DNA of 64,000 nucleotides from Parapedobacter lycopersici_A (GTDB taxonomy: Bacteria > Bacteroidota > Bacteroidia > Sphingobacteriales > Sphingobacteriaceae): NCBI RefSeq assembly GCF_040395035.1, contig NZ_JBEBRB010000007.1:8317-72316 (forward strand), given 5' to 3'. Below the pieces are notes generated by a model. It was not told where the DNA came from, ran no database searches, and saw nothing but the letters and a program-made list of their open reading frames with translations. Numbering within the stretch: position 1 is the first letter of the stretch; each line of letters starts with the position of its first letter. This document shows positions 9,650-18,388 of this stretch, piece after piece. The position numbers and the translations under genes were made by a program.

Positions 9650-10582
9650 ATGAAATTCATTCGGTTGATTTTTCTGCTTCCCTGTTTAGGATGGGGTTGC
9701 CATGACCGGGCATCGACAGACCACGCGTTGGTGCCGATTAAGGAGCAAGATGGACGTTACCTTTTCCAGCTCGAAAATCAACAGTTAGCGGTTGATCCTG
9801 CCATCGGTGGCAGGATCACCTCGCTGACGTTGGACGGCGAAGATTTCCTAACCGGTCCGGAGGTCAATGACTTCAACTGGGGATCCACGTTCTGGCCGAG
9901 TCCGCAAAGTGTCTGGCATTGGCCGCCTTCGGCCGAGCTGGACAATAAACCGTATGAAGTGATTACTGCGGGCAATACGCTGAAAATGGTAAGCCAGCAG
10001 GATCCGCAAACCGGGTTGGTAGTGACCAAGGAATTTTCAGCTGCCGAAAATCCCGCGCGTTATATCCTGCGCTATACGCTCACCAACCAGGCGCCCATAC
10101 CCCAGTTTGCAGCCCCATGGGAGGTAACACGCGTGCATACGGAAGGCATCACATTTTTCCCAAGGGGGGAGGGCGACATGCGGGGTGGTCTGCTGCCGCT
10201 GACTACCGTAGCCGACGGCATCGCCTGGTTTACGTATGACGCAGCGGGATTACCCCTGAAGGGCGACAGGCAGCTGTATACCGATGGTTCGGAAGGCTGG
10301 ATGGCACATATCAACGGACGGACGATCCTGATCAAAAAATTCCCCGATGTTCCCTTGGAGAAAAATGCACCCAAGGAGGGAGAGATTGAGTTATTTGCCA
10401 GCGATGTAAAGCCGGGAAAAAGCTATGTGGAAATCGAGCATCAGGGAAACTATACCCCGCTTTCACCGGGGGATACCCTGTCATGGGAGGTAACCTGGTA
10501 TCTCCGGGAACTGCCGGACAGCCTGGACGTAACTTCAGGTAACAATTTGCTCGTTGATTATGTAAGAAGTGTAATTAAATAA
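9650..10582 (+). CDS. DUF4380-type lipoprotein with aldose-epimerase-like fold (predicted)
   Basis: This is a secreted lipoprotein: the N-terminus MKFIRLIFLLPCLGWGC gives a lipobox with Cys17. The mature part begins with a beta-rich pattern (LENQQLAVDPAIGGRITSLTL) like the start of galactose mutarotase-like domains, and the whole resembles DUF4380 proteins. Motifs seen include NWGSTFWPSPQSVWHWPPS, EVTRVHTEGITFFPRG and a C-terminal LSWEVTWYLREL. It starts six bases after the SusD gene, so it is very probably in the same operon, and a PQQ dehydrogenase follows. From this context I infer periplasmic sugar binding or anomer handling. No catalytic residues could be assigned. The DUF identification rests on recalled family features and was not searched. 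Confidence 0.72.
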   Translation: MKFIRLIFLLPCLGWGCHDRASTDHALVPIKEQDGRYLFQLENQQLAVDPAIGGRITSLTLDGEDFLTGPEVNDFNWGSTFWPSPQSVWHWPPSAELDNKPYEVITAGNTLKMVSQQDPQTGLVVTKEFSAAENPARYILRYTLTNQAPIPQFAAPWEVTRVHTEGITFFPRGEGDMRGGLLPLTTVADGIAWFTYDAAGLPLKGDRQLYTDGSEGWMAHINGRTILIKKFPDVPLEKNAPKEGEIELFASDVKPGKSYVEIEHQGNYTPLSPGDTLSWEVTWYLRELPDSLDVTSGNNLLVDYVRSVIK

Positions 10583-10628
10583 TTAATATTGACGACTTAT
10601 TATCGATAAATTAGATCTATTTGTGAAG

Positions 10629-12803
10629 ATGAAGCTAAAACTACCGATGGCAGCGTCATTGATGCTGCTTTTTGCCGGCTGCAACAACAGCTCGGAGGTA
10701 TACCGCAACTGGGGGGTTTATAAGGGAGACGCTGAAAGCAGCGCCTATTCACCGCTCGACCAGGTAAACACGGGAAACGTTTCCCAGTTAGCGGTGGCCT
10801 GGACATTTAACCCCAATGATGCGCCCGAAGGAAGCCGGGGAGCCAACAGCGAAAGCAACCCGATTGTTATCAACAACATCATGTATACCACGTCGGCGCG
10901 GGGACGGCTTTATGCCATAGACGCCGCAACAGGCGAGCAGCGCTGGAGCTTCGACCCGTTTAACGGCGAACGTGGCGGCGGGGTAAAACGCGGAGTAACC
11001 TATTGGGAAGACGGTGCCGATAAACGGATATTGTTTACCGGCGGCGATGGCTTATTTGCCCTCGATGCGCTGACCGGCGAGCCGGTTTCGACATTTGGGG
11101 AAAACGGCAGGGTAAACCTGAATGTCGGCATGCGTGGCGATCCGGATAAAATTTCCGTTATTCCCACCTCACCCGGTATTGTGTTCGAAGATCTGCTGAT
11201 CCTTGGCACCGAGGTGTCGGAGCTATACGGCGCTGAGCCGGGGCACGTCCGCGCTTATAATGTACGCACCGGAGAACTGGCGTGGACATTCCACACGGTA
11301 CCGCAACCCGGTGAAGTGGGTTACGAAACCTGGCCTGCGAATGCCTGGAAATATGTGGGTGGCGCAAATAACTGGGGTGGCCTGAGTCTCGATAAAAACC
11401 GCGGCATGGTCTTTTTTGCAACCGGTTCACCTACCTACGATTACTACGGTGCCGACCGTAAGGGAGCAAACCTGTTCGGCAATTCGGTGGTGGCAGTGAA
11501 TGCCCGGACCGGTGAATACATCTGGCATTTCCAGACCGTGCACCACGACCTCTGGGATTATGACCTTCCGGCCCCCCCCAACCTGGTAACCGTGGAGCAC
11601 GACGGTAAAAAGATAGACGCCGTAGCGCAAACCACCAAAGTGGGCTTTCTGTACGTACTTGACCGTGAAACCGGTGAACCGCTTTTCCCTGTCGAAGAAC
11701 GGCCGGTACCCCAGTCCGATATCCCCGGGGAAGAATCATGGCCCACACAGCCGTTCCCGTTGAAACCGGCGCCTTATGCCCGTCACTTGCTTACCGAAGA
11801 TGATCTGGCGAATTATTCACCTGAATCACACGATTCCCTGCTCCAGGTATTCCGCTCGCTGCGGTACGAGGGGCTGTTTACACCGCCCTCTTTACAGGGT
11901 ACGATGCAGTTTCCGGGATCACGCGGCGGATCAAGCTGGGGAGGCGGAGCTTACGATGCCACATCCGGTTTATTTTACGTGAAGTCAAACGACTCGCCCG
12001 AACTGATGCGGATGAAGCGGGTGGAACGTGAAAGCGCTGTATCCAACCAGTCGGTATACCGTCAGGGAGAAACCTTGTACAATACCTATTGCGTAAGCTG
12101 CCACGGCCGCGACCGTAACGGAGATGAATTGGGTAACCCCTCGTTAGTGGGACTGAAGAGCCGGATGAGTGAGACAGACGTACTGAACCGCATTAAACAC
12201 GGCGGCGGTAAGATGCCTGGTTTCGCCAGCGTCGTCAATGACCGGGCGAAAGAGCAGGCCATACTGGCTTACCTTTTCGAGAAGGAAAACAGCGAGCGGC
12301 CGAGCCGGGAGTCACGGATGATGGAGGAAATTACGAGCAATCAGCAGGCAGTAAACGACACCGTAGTGCTTGACACGTTTGACCGGTACCTGAACCTGAC
12401 GGCATACGGCCATTTCCGTGATCATAAAGGTCGCCCGGGTATTAAACCGCCATGGGGTATGTTGCATGCGATTAACCTGCACACGGGAGAATATGCCTGG
12501 AGTGTGCCCATCGGCAATAACCCCGAGTTGCAGACCGGTCCGGAAGAAACCGGAGAGGCAGGCTCAGCAGGCCCGACCGTCACCGCAGGGGGGCTGGTAT
12601 TTATCGGCAGTACGATGGACCGGAAATTCAGGGCCTTTGACAAAGCTACAGGAGAAAAACTGTGGGAATTTGACCTGCCGGGCGTTGCCAATGCCAATGC
12701 AAGTACCTATCAGGTTAACGGCAAACAATACATTGCTATTTCCGTGGGAGGAGACGAGAAAAATCCTGCGGGATCGGTTATGGCGTTTGCTTTACCGGAT
12801 TAA
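10629..12803 (+). CDS. PQQ-dependent dehydrogenase lipoprotein with internal cytochrome c domain
   Basis: This quinohemoprotein should oxidise a sugar or alcohol in the periplasm and pass electrons through a covalently bound heme. The N-terminus (MKLKLPMAASLMLLFAGC) is a lipoprotein signal with Cys18. The ATG at 10629 is preferred to the GTG six bases earlier. Propeller blades of the quinoprotein type are seen on both sides of a cytochrome c insertion: GRLYAIDAATGEQRWSFDP, HHDLWDYDLPAPPNLV, then after the heme LHAINLHTGEYAW and DKATGEKLWEFDLPG. The heme site CVSCH is at about residues 488-492, with a likely Met ligand in GGGKMPGF (about 529). HHDLW resembles the catalytic segment of membrane glucose dehydrogenase. 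It has 724 residues. It is the last gene of the SusCD locus before a terminator. PQQ synthesis genes are not in the window. Confidence 0.92.
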   Translation: MKLKLPMAASLMLLFAGCNNSSEVYRNWGVYKGDAESSAYSPLDQVNTGNVSQLAVAWTFNPNDAPEGSRGANSESNPIVINNIMYTTSARGRLYAIDAATGEQRWSFDPFNGERGGGVKRGVTYWEDGADKRILFTGGDGLFALDALTGEPVSTFGENGRVNLNVGMRGDPDKISVIPTSPGIVFEDLLILGTEVSELYGAEPGHVRAYNVRTGELAWTFHTVPQPGEVGYETWPANAWKYVGGANNWGGLSLDKNRGMVFFATGSPTYDYYGADRKGANLFGNSVVAVNARTGEYIWHFQTVHHDLWDYDLPAPPNLVTVEHDGKKIDAVAQTTKVGFLYVLDRETGEPLFPVEERPVPQSDIPGEESWPTQPFPLKPAPYARHLLTEDDLANYSPESHDSLLQVFRSLRYEGLFTPPSLQGTMQFPGSRGGSSWGGGAYDATSGLFYVKSNDSPELMRMKRVERESAVSNQSVYRQGETLYNTYCVSCHGRDRNGDELGNPSLVGLKSRMSETDVLNRIKHGGGKMPGFASVVNDRAKEQAILAYLFEKENSERPSRESRMMEEITSNQQAVNDTVVLDTFDRYLNLTAYGHFRDHKGRPGIKPPWGMLHAINLHTGEYAWSVPIGNNPELQTGPEETGEAGSAGPTVTAGGLVFIGSTMDRKFRAFDKATGEKLWEFDLPGVANANASTYQVNGKQYIAISVGGDEKNPAGSVMAFALPD

Positions 12804-12837
12804 ATTTAGTTGATATACCGGAGAATCCGGTAGCCAA

Positions 12838-12869
12838 ACCGTCATGGGATTTCCCGTGACGGTTTTTTT
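12838..12869 (+). terminator. Rho-independent terminator after the PQQ dehydrogenase
   Basis: An 11-bp stem (CCGTCATGGG pairing with CCCGTGACGG plus a flanking A-T pair) with a four-base loop is followed by seven T residues. It closes the SusCD/PQQ operon and lies at the end of the convergent permease gene. A smaller hairpin (TACCGG/CCGGTA, near 12816-12832) sits just before it. Confidence 0.85.
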
Positions 12870-14103
12870 ATTCATAACGGAGTGCCTCCACCGGATCGAG
12901 CCGGGACGCTTTGGAGGCCGGGTAATATCCGGATACCATACCCACGCCCACGCAGACGCAGACACCCAGGATGATCCAGTTCCATGGAACAATAAAGCTG
13001 GCTCCCATCACCACGGCCAGGATATTGCCGATTAATATTCCCAGGAAAATACCTGCGAAGCCGCCCATGAGGCAGATAACCACCGCCTCCGTGAGGAACT
13101 GGCGGCGGATCACGGTGGGCGTAGCGCCAATCGCCTTGCGGATTCCGATTTCACGGGTGCGTTCCGTGACGGAAACCAGCATGATATTCATTAAGCCGAT
13201 GGACGCACCCATCAGGGTAATCAATGCGATCACTATTGCACCGATGGTCACATACGTCAGGCTCTCAATCAATATCTGGGCTACCGCATCACTCTTGGTA
13301 ATCTCAAAATTGGTCTCCTGCCCTACCCGGGCGCCGCGGATATTGCGGAAGAGTGCCGTGGCTTCACCGATCGCCGCATCCATATATTGCGGGTTGGCGG
13401 CCATCACCGTAATGGTATAGGAAGGATGTCCGATGGCCATGACCGCCCGGGCTTTAATCAGCGGGATAATACAGGTCTTATCGCCGCCAAAACCCGCACT
13501 CGACCCCTTGTCTTCCAGCACGCCGATAATCGTATAACGGTTATTCCCGATACTGATGTGCTGGTTGAGGGGTTCTTCGTTGTTTTTAAAGAGCCGCTCA
13601 ACGATCTCCGACCCCACGATAACGACGTTACTGCCAAATTCAATTTCACGGGGTGAAAAGTTCCGCCCGGCGGACAGTTTATAGCCGGCCGTCTCAAGGT
13701 AATGCTCATCGGCACCCAGCACATTGATATTGGGGTTTGTCTGTTCACTCCGGAAGGTTGCCGTAGCGCCGAACGAGGCGTAGGTATTCAGGGAAACCAC
13801 CGCCGGGTAATCGAATCGGTCTTTAAAGGCCTTTGCTTCGTAATAAGTGATCGGCGGAAAAGTCTTGGGCCGTGTGCCGCTCCCTCCAATCTGAACATTC
13901 AGCCCGCGATTCCGGATGTTAAACGCATTGGAGCCCATGGCTGAAAACGAATCGGTCAGTGAATTTTTGATGGCGTCGATGGAGGTCAGGATGCCAACCA
14001 GGGCCGTAATGCCGATGGCGATGATCAGGGCCGTAAGAAATGTACGCAGTTTGTTGCTGTTGATCGATTGAAGCGACAGCTTTACATTTTCACGATTCGA
14101 CAT
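12868..14103 (-). CDS. MacB/FtsX-type ABC transporter permease
   Basis: This is an inner-membrane permease of the MacB/FtsX family, which usually works with a separate ATPase to move substrates across the periplasm or to remodel lipoproteins. There is an N-terminal membrane segment (LRTFLTALIIAIGITALVGI), a large periplasmic MacB_PCD domain (about 45-260) and three C-terminal membrane helices containing GLMNIMLVSVTERTREIGIR and the conserved IGATP segment. The ATG at 14103 gives MSNRENVKLSLQ, the common N-terminus; in-frame ATG (14115) and TTG-like options upstream are less likely. It has 411 residues. No ABC ATPase is encoded next to it, so its partner must lie elsewhere. Family is secure, substrate unknown. 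Confidence 0.9.
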   Translation of the reverse strand: MSNRENVKLSLQSINSNKLRTFLTALIIAIGITALVGILTSIDAIKNSLTDSFSAMGSNAFNIRNRGLNVQIGGSGTRPKTFPPITYYEAKAFKDRFDYPAVVSLNTYASFGATATFRSEQTNPNINVLGADEHYLETAGYKLSAGRNFSPREIEFGSNVVIVGSEIVERLFKNNEEPLNQHISIGNNRYTIIGVLEDKGSSAGFGGDKTCIIPLIKARAVMAIGHPSYTITVMAANPQYMDAAIGEATALFRNIRGARVGQETNFEITKSDAVAQILIESLTYVTIGAIVIALITLMGASIGLMNIMLVSVTERTREIGIRKAIGATPTVIRRQFLTEAVVICLMGGFAGIFLGILIGNILAVVMGASFIVPWNWIILGVCVCVGVGMVSGYYPASKASRLDPVEALRYE

Positions 14104-14174
14104 TTTTACCGACATACCCAAAAAAATTGATAACGGTTAGACAACAGTTTCCTGTTGTTGTTACAGCCCGTGCC

Positions 14175-14960
14175 TTATTTCTTGCTATGGCGGAAGAGCC
14201 AGGGAAACAGTTCAGGCTCGGCAAACGCGGCATCCCAGCTATTGTGCCCCGCTTCGGGATAGAACGTATACTTGGGGTCTGCCCCTTCCCGCTGAAGTTC
14301 CTGGATAATCACCCTCGAATGCATCGGTGGCACGACGTCGTCCCGTTCGCCGTGGAAAATCCACAGCGGCACGTGGGCATAGCGGGCGACATTGGCCGTA
14401 TTATCGCCCCCGCAGATGGCAAATGCAGCAGCAAACCATTTGGGTTTGCGTCGTAATGCTTCGTAGGTGCCCATTCCACCCATCGACAGGCCGCCGATAT
14501 AAATACGCTGCGGGTCCACTGCTTCGTCCTTGATCAGTCGGCGCGCCAGGCGCAAAAACAGGCGCATACCCGTGCTTGGTTTACCTCCTGTGCTGAAATA
14601 AAACTCGCGTCCGCCGTTGGGTTGCTCCCGTGTGTCGACGTTACTCCAGTAAGAATCCGCGGGGCACTGTGGAAAAACAACAATGGCGGGAAAATCCTGC
14701 CGTATGGTGTCATTGAGAAAGATCTTACCCCCATGGGTGAGCTGCTTCTCATTGTCATTTCCGCGTTCTCCGGCTCCGTGGAGGAAAAAGAGTATCGGAT
14801 AGCTGCCATTGGGATCGTAATTTTCGGGAAAAAGAATCCGGTAAGGGAGCGTATCGCCCCGGTGAATCAGCGTGTTCGCTTCATACATCGAAAGATCCTG
14901 CGCCGAAACGGCCGTGATCATACTTAGATAGGTAAGGGTAGCCAGTAATGTGTATCTCAT
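14175..14960 (-). CDS. Secreted alpha/beta hydrolase (prolyl oligopeptidase/esterase type)
   Basis: This is an exported serine hydrolase. A signal peptide ending near AVSAQ is followed by the alpha/beta-hydrolase core: an oxyanion segment YPILFFLHGAGERG, the nucleophile elbow GLSMGG, the acid in HGERDDVVPP and the histidine in YPEAGHNSW. At 261 residues it is a single domain, similar to esterase-like proteins often annotated as phospholipase/carboxylesterase or putative poly(3-hydroxybutyrate) depolymerase. It stands alone on the minus strand between the permease and the metallophosphoesterase. The catalytic triad is visible; the natural substrate cannot be told. Confidence 0.87.
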   Translation of the reverse strand: MRYTLLATLTYLSMITAVSAQDLSMYEANTLIHRGDTLPYRILFPENYDPNGSYPILFFLHGAGERGNDNEKQLTHGGKIFLNDTIRQDFPAIVVFPQCPADSYWSNVDTREQPNGGREFYFSTGGKPSTGMRLFLRLARRLIKDEAVDPQRIYIGGLSMGGMGTYEALRRKPKWFAAAFAICGGDNTANVARYAHVPLWIFHGERDDVVPPMHSRVIIQELQREGADPKYTFYPEAGHNSWDAAFAEPELFPWLFRHSKK

Positions 14961-15066
14961 GGTAGTCTGATTTGGTAGTCCGATTCCGCATGGGTCGCCT
15001 ATCCACCGGTGCGGCCGGTAAAAGTAGCTACTTTACTGCTGAAAAACAAGCGTGGAAAAAGGAGGA

Positions 15067-16359
15067 TTACGTTCGCGCGGGGGCTTCCCCGCGGATCAAT
15101 TCGAATACGGTGATCTCGGGTAAAATACCTACACGCCCCGGATAGCCGAGGAAACCGAAGCCGGTATTCACGTACAGCTGTTGATGGCCTTCGCGGTAAA
15201 GGCCGGCCCATTCCTTATAAATGTACTGGGCAGGGCTCCATTGCAGGTGCTGCGTACGTACGCCAAACTGCATGCCGTGGGTATGCCCGCTGAACATGGC
15301 ATCGACATCGGGGTGTGCCAGCACTTCCGCACGCCAATGCGAGGGGTCGTGCGAGAGCAGCAGCTTTACCGGCACGTCATCGGTACCCTTTAGTGCCTCC
15401 GTCAGGCGCCCGTATTTAGGGAAGCGCCCCGTGCCCCAGTTTTCCACACCGACGATGCCGATTTCTTCCTGATCCACCCGGAGCTTCCGGTTTTCGTTAA
15501 GCAACAGGTCCCATCCCATCACCGCGTGTGTCTCTTTGAGGTCCAGCAGGTTTTTGTCCTTGGCCGCAGAGGGTTCCGGCCCGAAATGATAATCACCGTA
15601 GTCGTGATTGCCGAGCGTGGAATAAACGCCCAGCGGCGCCTGCACTTTAGCAAAAATATCCTGGTAATCGCGCATTTCATTGGCCAGGTGGTTCACCAGG
15701 TCGCCGGTGAAAAAAATCACGTCCGGCCGTTCGGCCAACAACAACTCCACGCCACCCTGCACGGCGCGTTTGTTATAGAAGCTACCGGAATGGATATCCG
15801 ATAATTGCCCGATTTTCATTCCGTGAAAAGCCTTCGGCAGGTTAGGCAGATACAATTTCTGCCGACGGATGCGATAATCATAAGCACCGGATATGACACC
15901 CCAGGCCATGGGTACGAGGGGAGCCGAGGCGATGAGTATTCCGGCCTTGGTCAGAAACTCCGAGCGCTTGATCCCCTTTACCGGCTGCTCCGGAAGCGGG
16001 GTTTCCGGTGCGCTACCGGGTTCCAATGGTTGCCGTCCGGATTCCGGCATTTTCTTCACCGGTAAAACAAGCCGCTTGATCCAGATCCCTCCCCGCCGGA
16101 TGTCATCCAGCAGCAGTACGGCCATGAAAATGGACTTCGTGCAGAACGTAATGAAAAAAGCAACCAGGATAATGGACCGGAGCATTAATGGGATATTCAC
16201 ATAAATGCTCACAAAGACCCCCATGGTTATCAATATGCTGTACCCCCACCAGATTCGGGGGAATGCCTTGGTAGCCGCCCATTTGATAGACGTAGCCCGC
16301 AGGGCTTTATAAATATAAAAATCCAGTATCAGTAATAGAATGGTAGTGAAAATAGCCAT
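15067..16359 (-). CDS. Membrane-anchored metallophosphoesterase (calcineurin-like)
   Basis: This is a metal-dependent phosphoesterase attached to the membrane. About the first 110 residues hold three or four hydrophobic segments, then a linker and a further hydrophobic segment (LTKAGILIASAPLVPMAWGV). The catalytic domain shows the dimetal motifs in order: IGQLSDIHSG, FFTGDLVNH, STLGNHDYGD, LLLSHDPSHW and MFSGHTHGMQFG. It resembles the YkuE/YaeI family that acts on lipid-linked phosphates. Its ATG overlaps the hemH stop by one base (TAATG), so the two genes are translationally coupled. Substrate unknown. Confidence 0.92.
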   Translation of the reverse strand: MAIFTTILLLILDFYIYKALRATSIKWAATKAFPRIWWGYSILITMGVFVSIYVNIPLMLRSIILVAFFITFCTKSIFMAVLLLDDIRRGGIWIKRLVLPVKKMPESGRQPLEPGSAPETPLPEQPVKGIKRSEFLTKAGILIASAPLVPMAWGVISGAYDYRIRRQKLYLPNLPKAFHGMKIGQLSDIHSGSFYNKRAVQGGVELLLAERPDVIFFTGDLVNHLANEMRDYQDIFAKVQAPLGVYSTLGNHDYGDYHFGPEPSAAKDKNLLDLKETHAVMGWDLLLNENRKLRVDQEEIGIVGVENWGTGRFPKYGRLTEALKGTDDVPVKLLLSHDPSHWRAEVLAHPDVDAMFSGHTHGMQFGVRTQHLQWSPAQYIYKEWAGLYREGHQQLYVNTGFGFLGYPGRVGILPEITVFELIRGEAPART

Positions 16360-17414
16360 TAATCGTAGTCACTTGTTATCACCTGGCCTGCGCCGTCCGT
16401 TGCTAATTTCCCCAGCGCGGTAATCCATTTGGGGTGGCCGTTAAGGCTCTCCACCAATTGTACTTCTTCGCCGCCCAGCGCCTTGAAATCCGCCGCATAT
16501 TCTGTGCCAACCTCATAGATCGTTTCCAGGCAGTCTGCCACAAATGCGGGCGAGAAGACAAGCAGCCGTTTTTTATTTTGCCGGGCTGCTTCAGCGAGCA
16601 CATCACTTGTATAGGGCTGTATCCAGGGGGTTTTGCCAAGCCTCGACTGAAAGCATACCGTATAGTTTTCAGGGGCTATTCCCAGCTTTTGGGCCAACAG
16701 TCGCGTGGTGGCATAACACTGTGCCAGGTAGCATCGTTTGTTTTCATCGGTAATGCGCACCCGGCAAGACGCCCTTTCACAGTCGTGCCCACCATCGGGG
16801 GCGACATGGCGCAGCTGCCGTACGGGTAAACCGTGGTAACTGAACAGGAAATGATCGTATGCACTAAGGTCATGCTGGCGGGCGTTTTCCGCAAACGCAT
16901 CGATCATCAGCGCATCATCGTAAAAATCCCTGACAATCGAAACCTCGGGGAATGTGGACCAAGTGCGCATGGTGCCCATCACCTTTTCAATGACCGACCC
17001 CGTTGTTGCCGATGCATATTGGGGGAATAACGGGATGATCCGCAGCTGATCGATACCCATGCGCTGCAGATTTGCCAATGCTTGTGGAATGGAAGGGTTC
17101 TGGTAGCGCATCGCCAGTTCGACGTGATATTCGTCGCCCAGTTGCTCCTGCAGCAACCGTTGCTGCAGCAAACTGTAATGCAACAGAGGGGAGCCGGTTT
17201 CCGGATCCCAGATGGCCCGGTATAACTTGGCGGAATTCGGCGACCTGAACGGCACAATAATGCCGCGCACCAGTAACGTGCGGCGCCACGCCGGAATGTC
17301 AATAACCCGCCCATCCATTAAAAACTCGGTAAGATATCGTTTTACATCCGGCACGGAAGGGCTATCCGGTGTACCTAGATTAACCAGCAAAACACCTTTT
17401 TTGGGCTTATTCAT
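16359..17414 (-). CDS. hemH: Ferrochelatase
   Basis: This enzyme inserts ferrous iron into protoporphyrin IX, the last step of protoheme synthesis. Seen are the start GVLLVNLGTPDSPSVPDVKR, the active-site His194 in FSYHGLP, TVCFQSRLGKTPWIQPYT and the conserved glutamate segment ADCLETIYE. The length of 351 residues is normal. Between residues 212 and 233 it carries four cysteines spaced C-x4-C-x10-C-x4-C, an insertion absent from the E. coli enzyme and possibly an Fe-S ligand set. The start ATG lies only five bases after a TACCTTTG promoter element, which suggests a very short or absent leader. It is translationally coupled to the metallophosphoesterase downstream. Confidence 0.97.
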   Translation of the reverse strand: MNKPKKGVLLVNLGTPDSPSVPDVKRYLTEFLMDGRVIDIPAWRRTLLVRGIIVPFRSPNSAKLYRAIWDPETGSPLLHYSLLQQRLLQEQLGDEYHVELAMRYQNPSIPQALANLQRMGIDQLRIIPLFPQYASATTGSVIEKVMGTMRTWSTFPEVSIVRDFYDDALMIDAFAENARQHDLSAYDHFLFSYHGLPVRQLRHVAPDGGHDCERASCRVRITDENKRCYLAQCYATTRLLAQKLGIAPENYTVCFQSRLGKTPWIQPYTSDVLAEAARQNKKRLLVFSPAFVADCLETIYEVGTEYAADFKALGGEEVQLVESLNGHPKWITALGKLATDGAGQVITSDYD

Positions 17415-17419
17415 CCCTA

Positions 17420-17427
17420 CAAAGGTA
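17420..17427 (-). promoter_or_regulatory. Bacteroidota -7 element of hemH
   Basis: On the minus strand TACCTTTG matches the Bacteroidota -7 consensus TAnnTTTG exactly. The -33 region about 20 bases upstream is only a T-run, so support is partial. The hemH ATG follows after five bases. Confidence 0.5.
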
Positions 17428-17503
17428 CGGATTTGTTAAAGGTAGCTGAAAAAGTGGCGATAATTTGAAAATTAGATGACGATGTGCCTGGACAGGATTC
17501 CGG

Positions 17504-18352
17504 TTAATACTCCTCCAACACGGTTTTTACCTGTTCCATCAGCCACATGGGGGTAGATGTTGCACCGCATATACCAACACGGTCGCCGGGCTGGAACAAC
17601 GCCGGTTCCAGTTCCGCAGGATCGGAAACAAAATAAGTGTTGGGATTACGTTTGAGGCACACTTCGAAAAGCACGCGGCCGTTGGATGATTTTTTCCCGG
17701 ACACAAAAACCACTTTATCATACTGACTGGCAAAATTACCCAGTTCATCGTACCGATTGGATACCTGCCGGCAGATGGTATCATTGGCCTTTACATCATA
17801 TCCCCTATGCTGCAACTCGGCTTTGATTTCGTAAAACTTATCCGTGCTTTTGGTGGTTTGACTGTACAGCGTAAACCGTTCGGGGAGATCTATCCCCTCG
17901 AGCTCGGCAAGATCCTGAAACACCAGCGCATCCCCGTTGGTCTGCCCCTGTAGTCCAATTACTTCCGCATGGCCATGTTTGCCGTAAATCAGGATTTTTT
18001 CGGCTTGGTCAAAAGACGTTTTTACCCGGTTCTGCAATTTGAGCACGACCGGACAGGAAGCATCGATGAGGGTGATCTGGTTCTCGAGCGCGATGCGATA
18101 GGTTTCGGGGGCTTCACCGTGTGCACGGATCAATACCTTTTCATTTTTAAGTTCAGGCAGCTTACTGTGGTCAATGATCCGAAGCCCTTTGGCCTTGAGC
18201 CGGGCAACCTCTTCATCATTATGGACGATATCCCCCAAGCAATACAAATAGCCGTCCGTTTCGAGAATTTCTTCTGCCATGTCAATGGCATAAACCACCC
18301 CGAAACAGAATCCTGAATCTTTGTCAATCGTTACCTGTAATTGATAGGCCAT
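17504..18352 (-). CDS. ispH: 4-hydroxy-3-methylbut-2-enyl diphosphate reductase
   Basis: This is the Fe-S enzyme of the last step of the MEP isoprenoid pathway, which makes IPP and DMAPP. The three cluster cysteines are visible in SGFCFGV (Cys16), IDASCPVV and NDTICRQVSNR. Other family segments are EVARLKAKGLRIID, RAHGEAPETY, GKHGHAEVIG, YSQTTKSTDKF and VGICGATSTPMWL. At 282 residues it is full length. It lies on the minus strand between the beta-lactamase-like gene and hemH and has its own promoter element just upstream. Assignment is secure. Confidence 0.97.
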   Translation of the reverse strand: MAYQLQVTIDKDSGFCFGVVYAIDMAEEILETDGYLYCLGDIVHNDEEVARLKAKGLRIIDHSKLPELKNEKVLIRAHGEAPETYRIALENQITLIDASCPVVLKLQNRVKTSFDQAEKILIYGKHGHAEVIGLQGQTNGDALVFQDLAELEGIDLPERFTLYSQTTKSTDKFYEIKAELQHRGYDVKANDTICRQVSNRYDELGNFASQYDKVVFVSGKKSSNGRVLFEVCLKRNPNTYFVSDPAELEPALFQPGDRVGICGATSTPMWLMEQVKTVLEEY

Positions 18353-18359
18353 CCTACTA

Positions 18360-18388
18360 CAAAGGTATACAATAAATCACTATTGCAA
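18360..18388 (-). promoter_or_regulatory. Promoter of ispH
   Basis: On the minus strand a TTG at 18386-18388 is followed after 18 bases by TACCTTTG (18360-18367), which matches TAnnTTTG. The ispH ATG begins seven bases past the element, so the leader would be only a few bases. The -33 part lies inside the 3' end of the neighbouring beta-lactamase-like gene. Confidence 0.5.
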
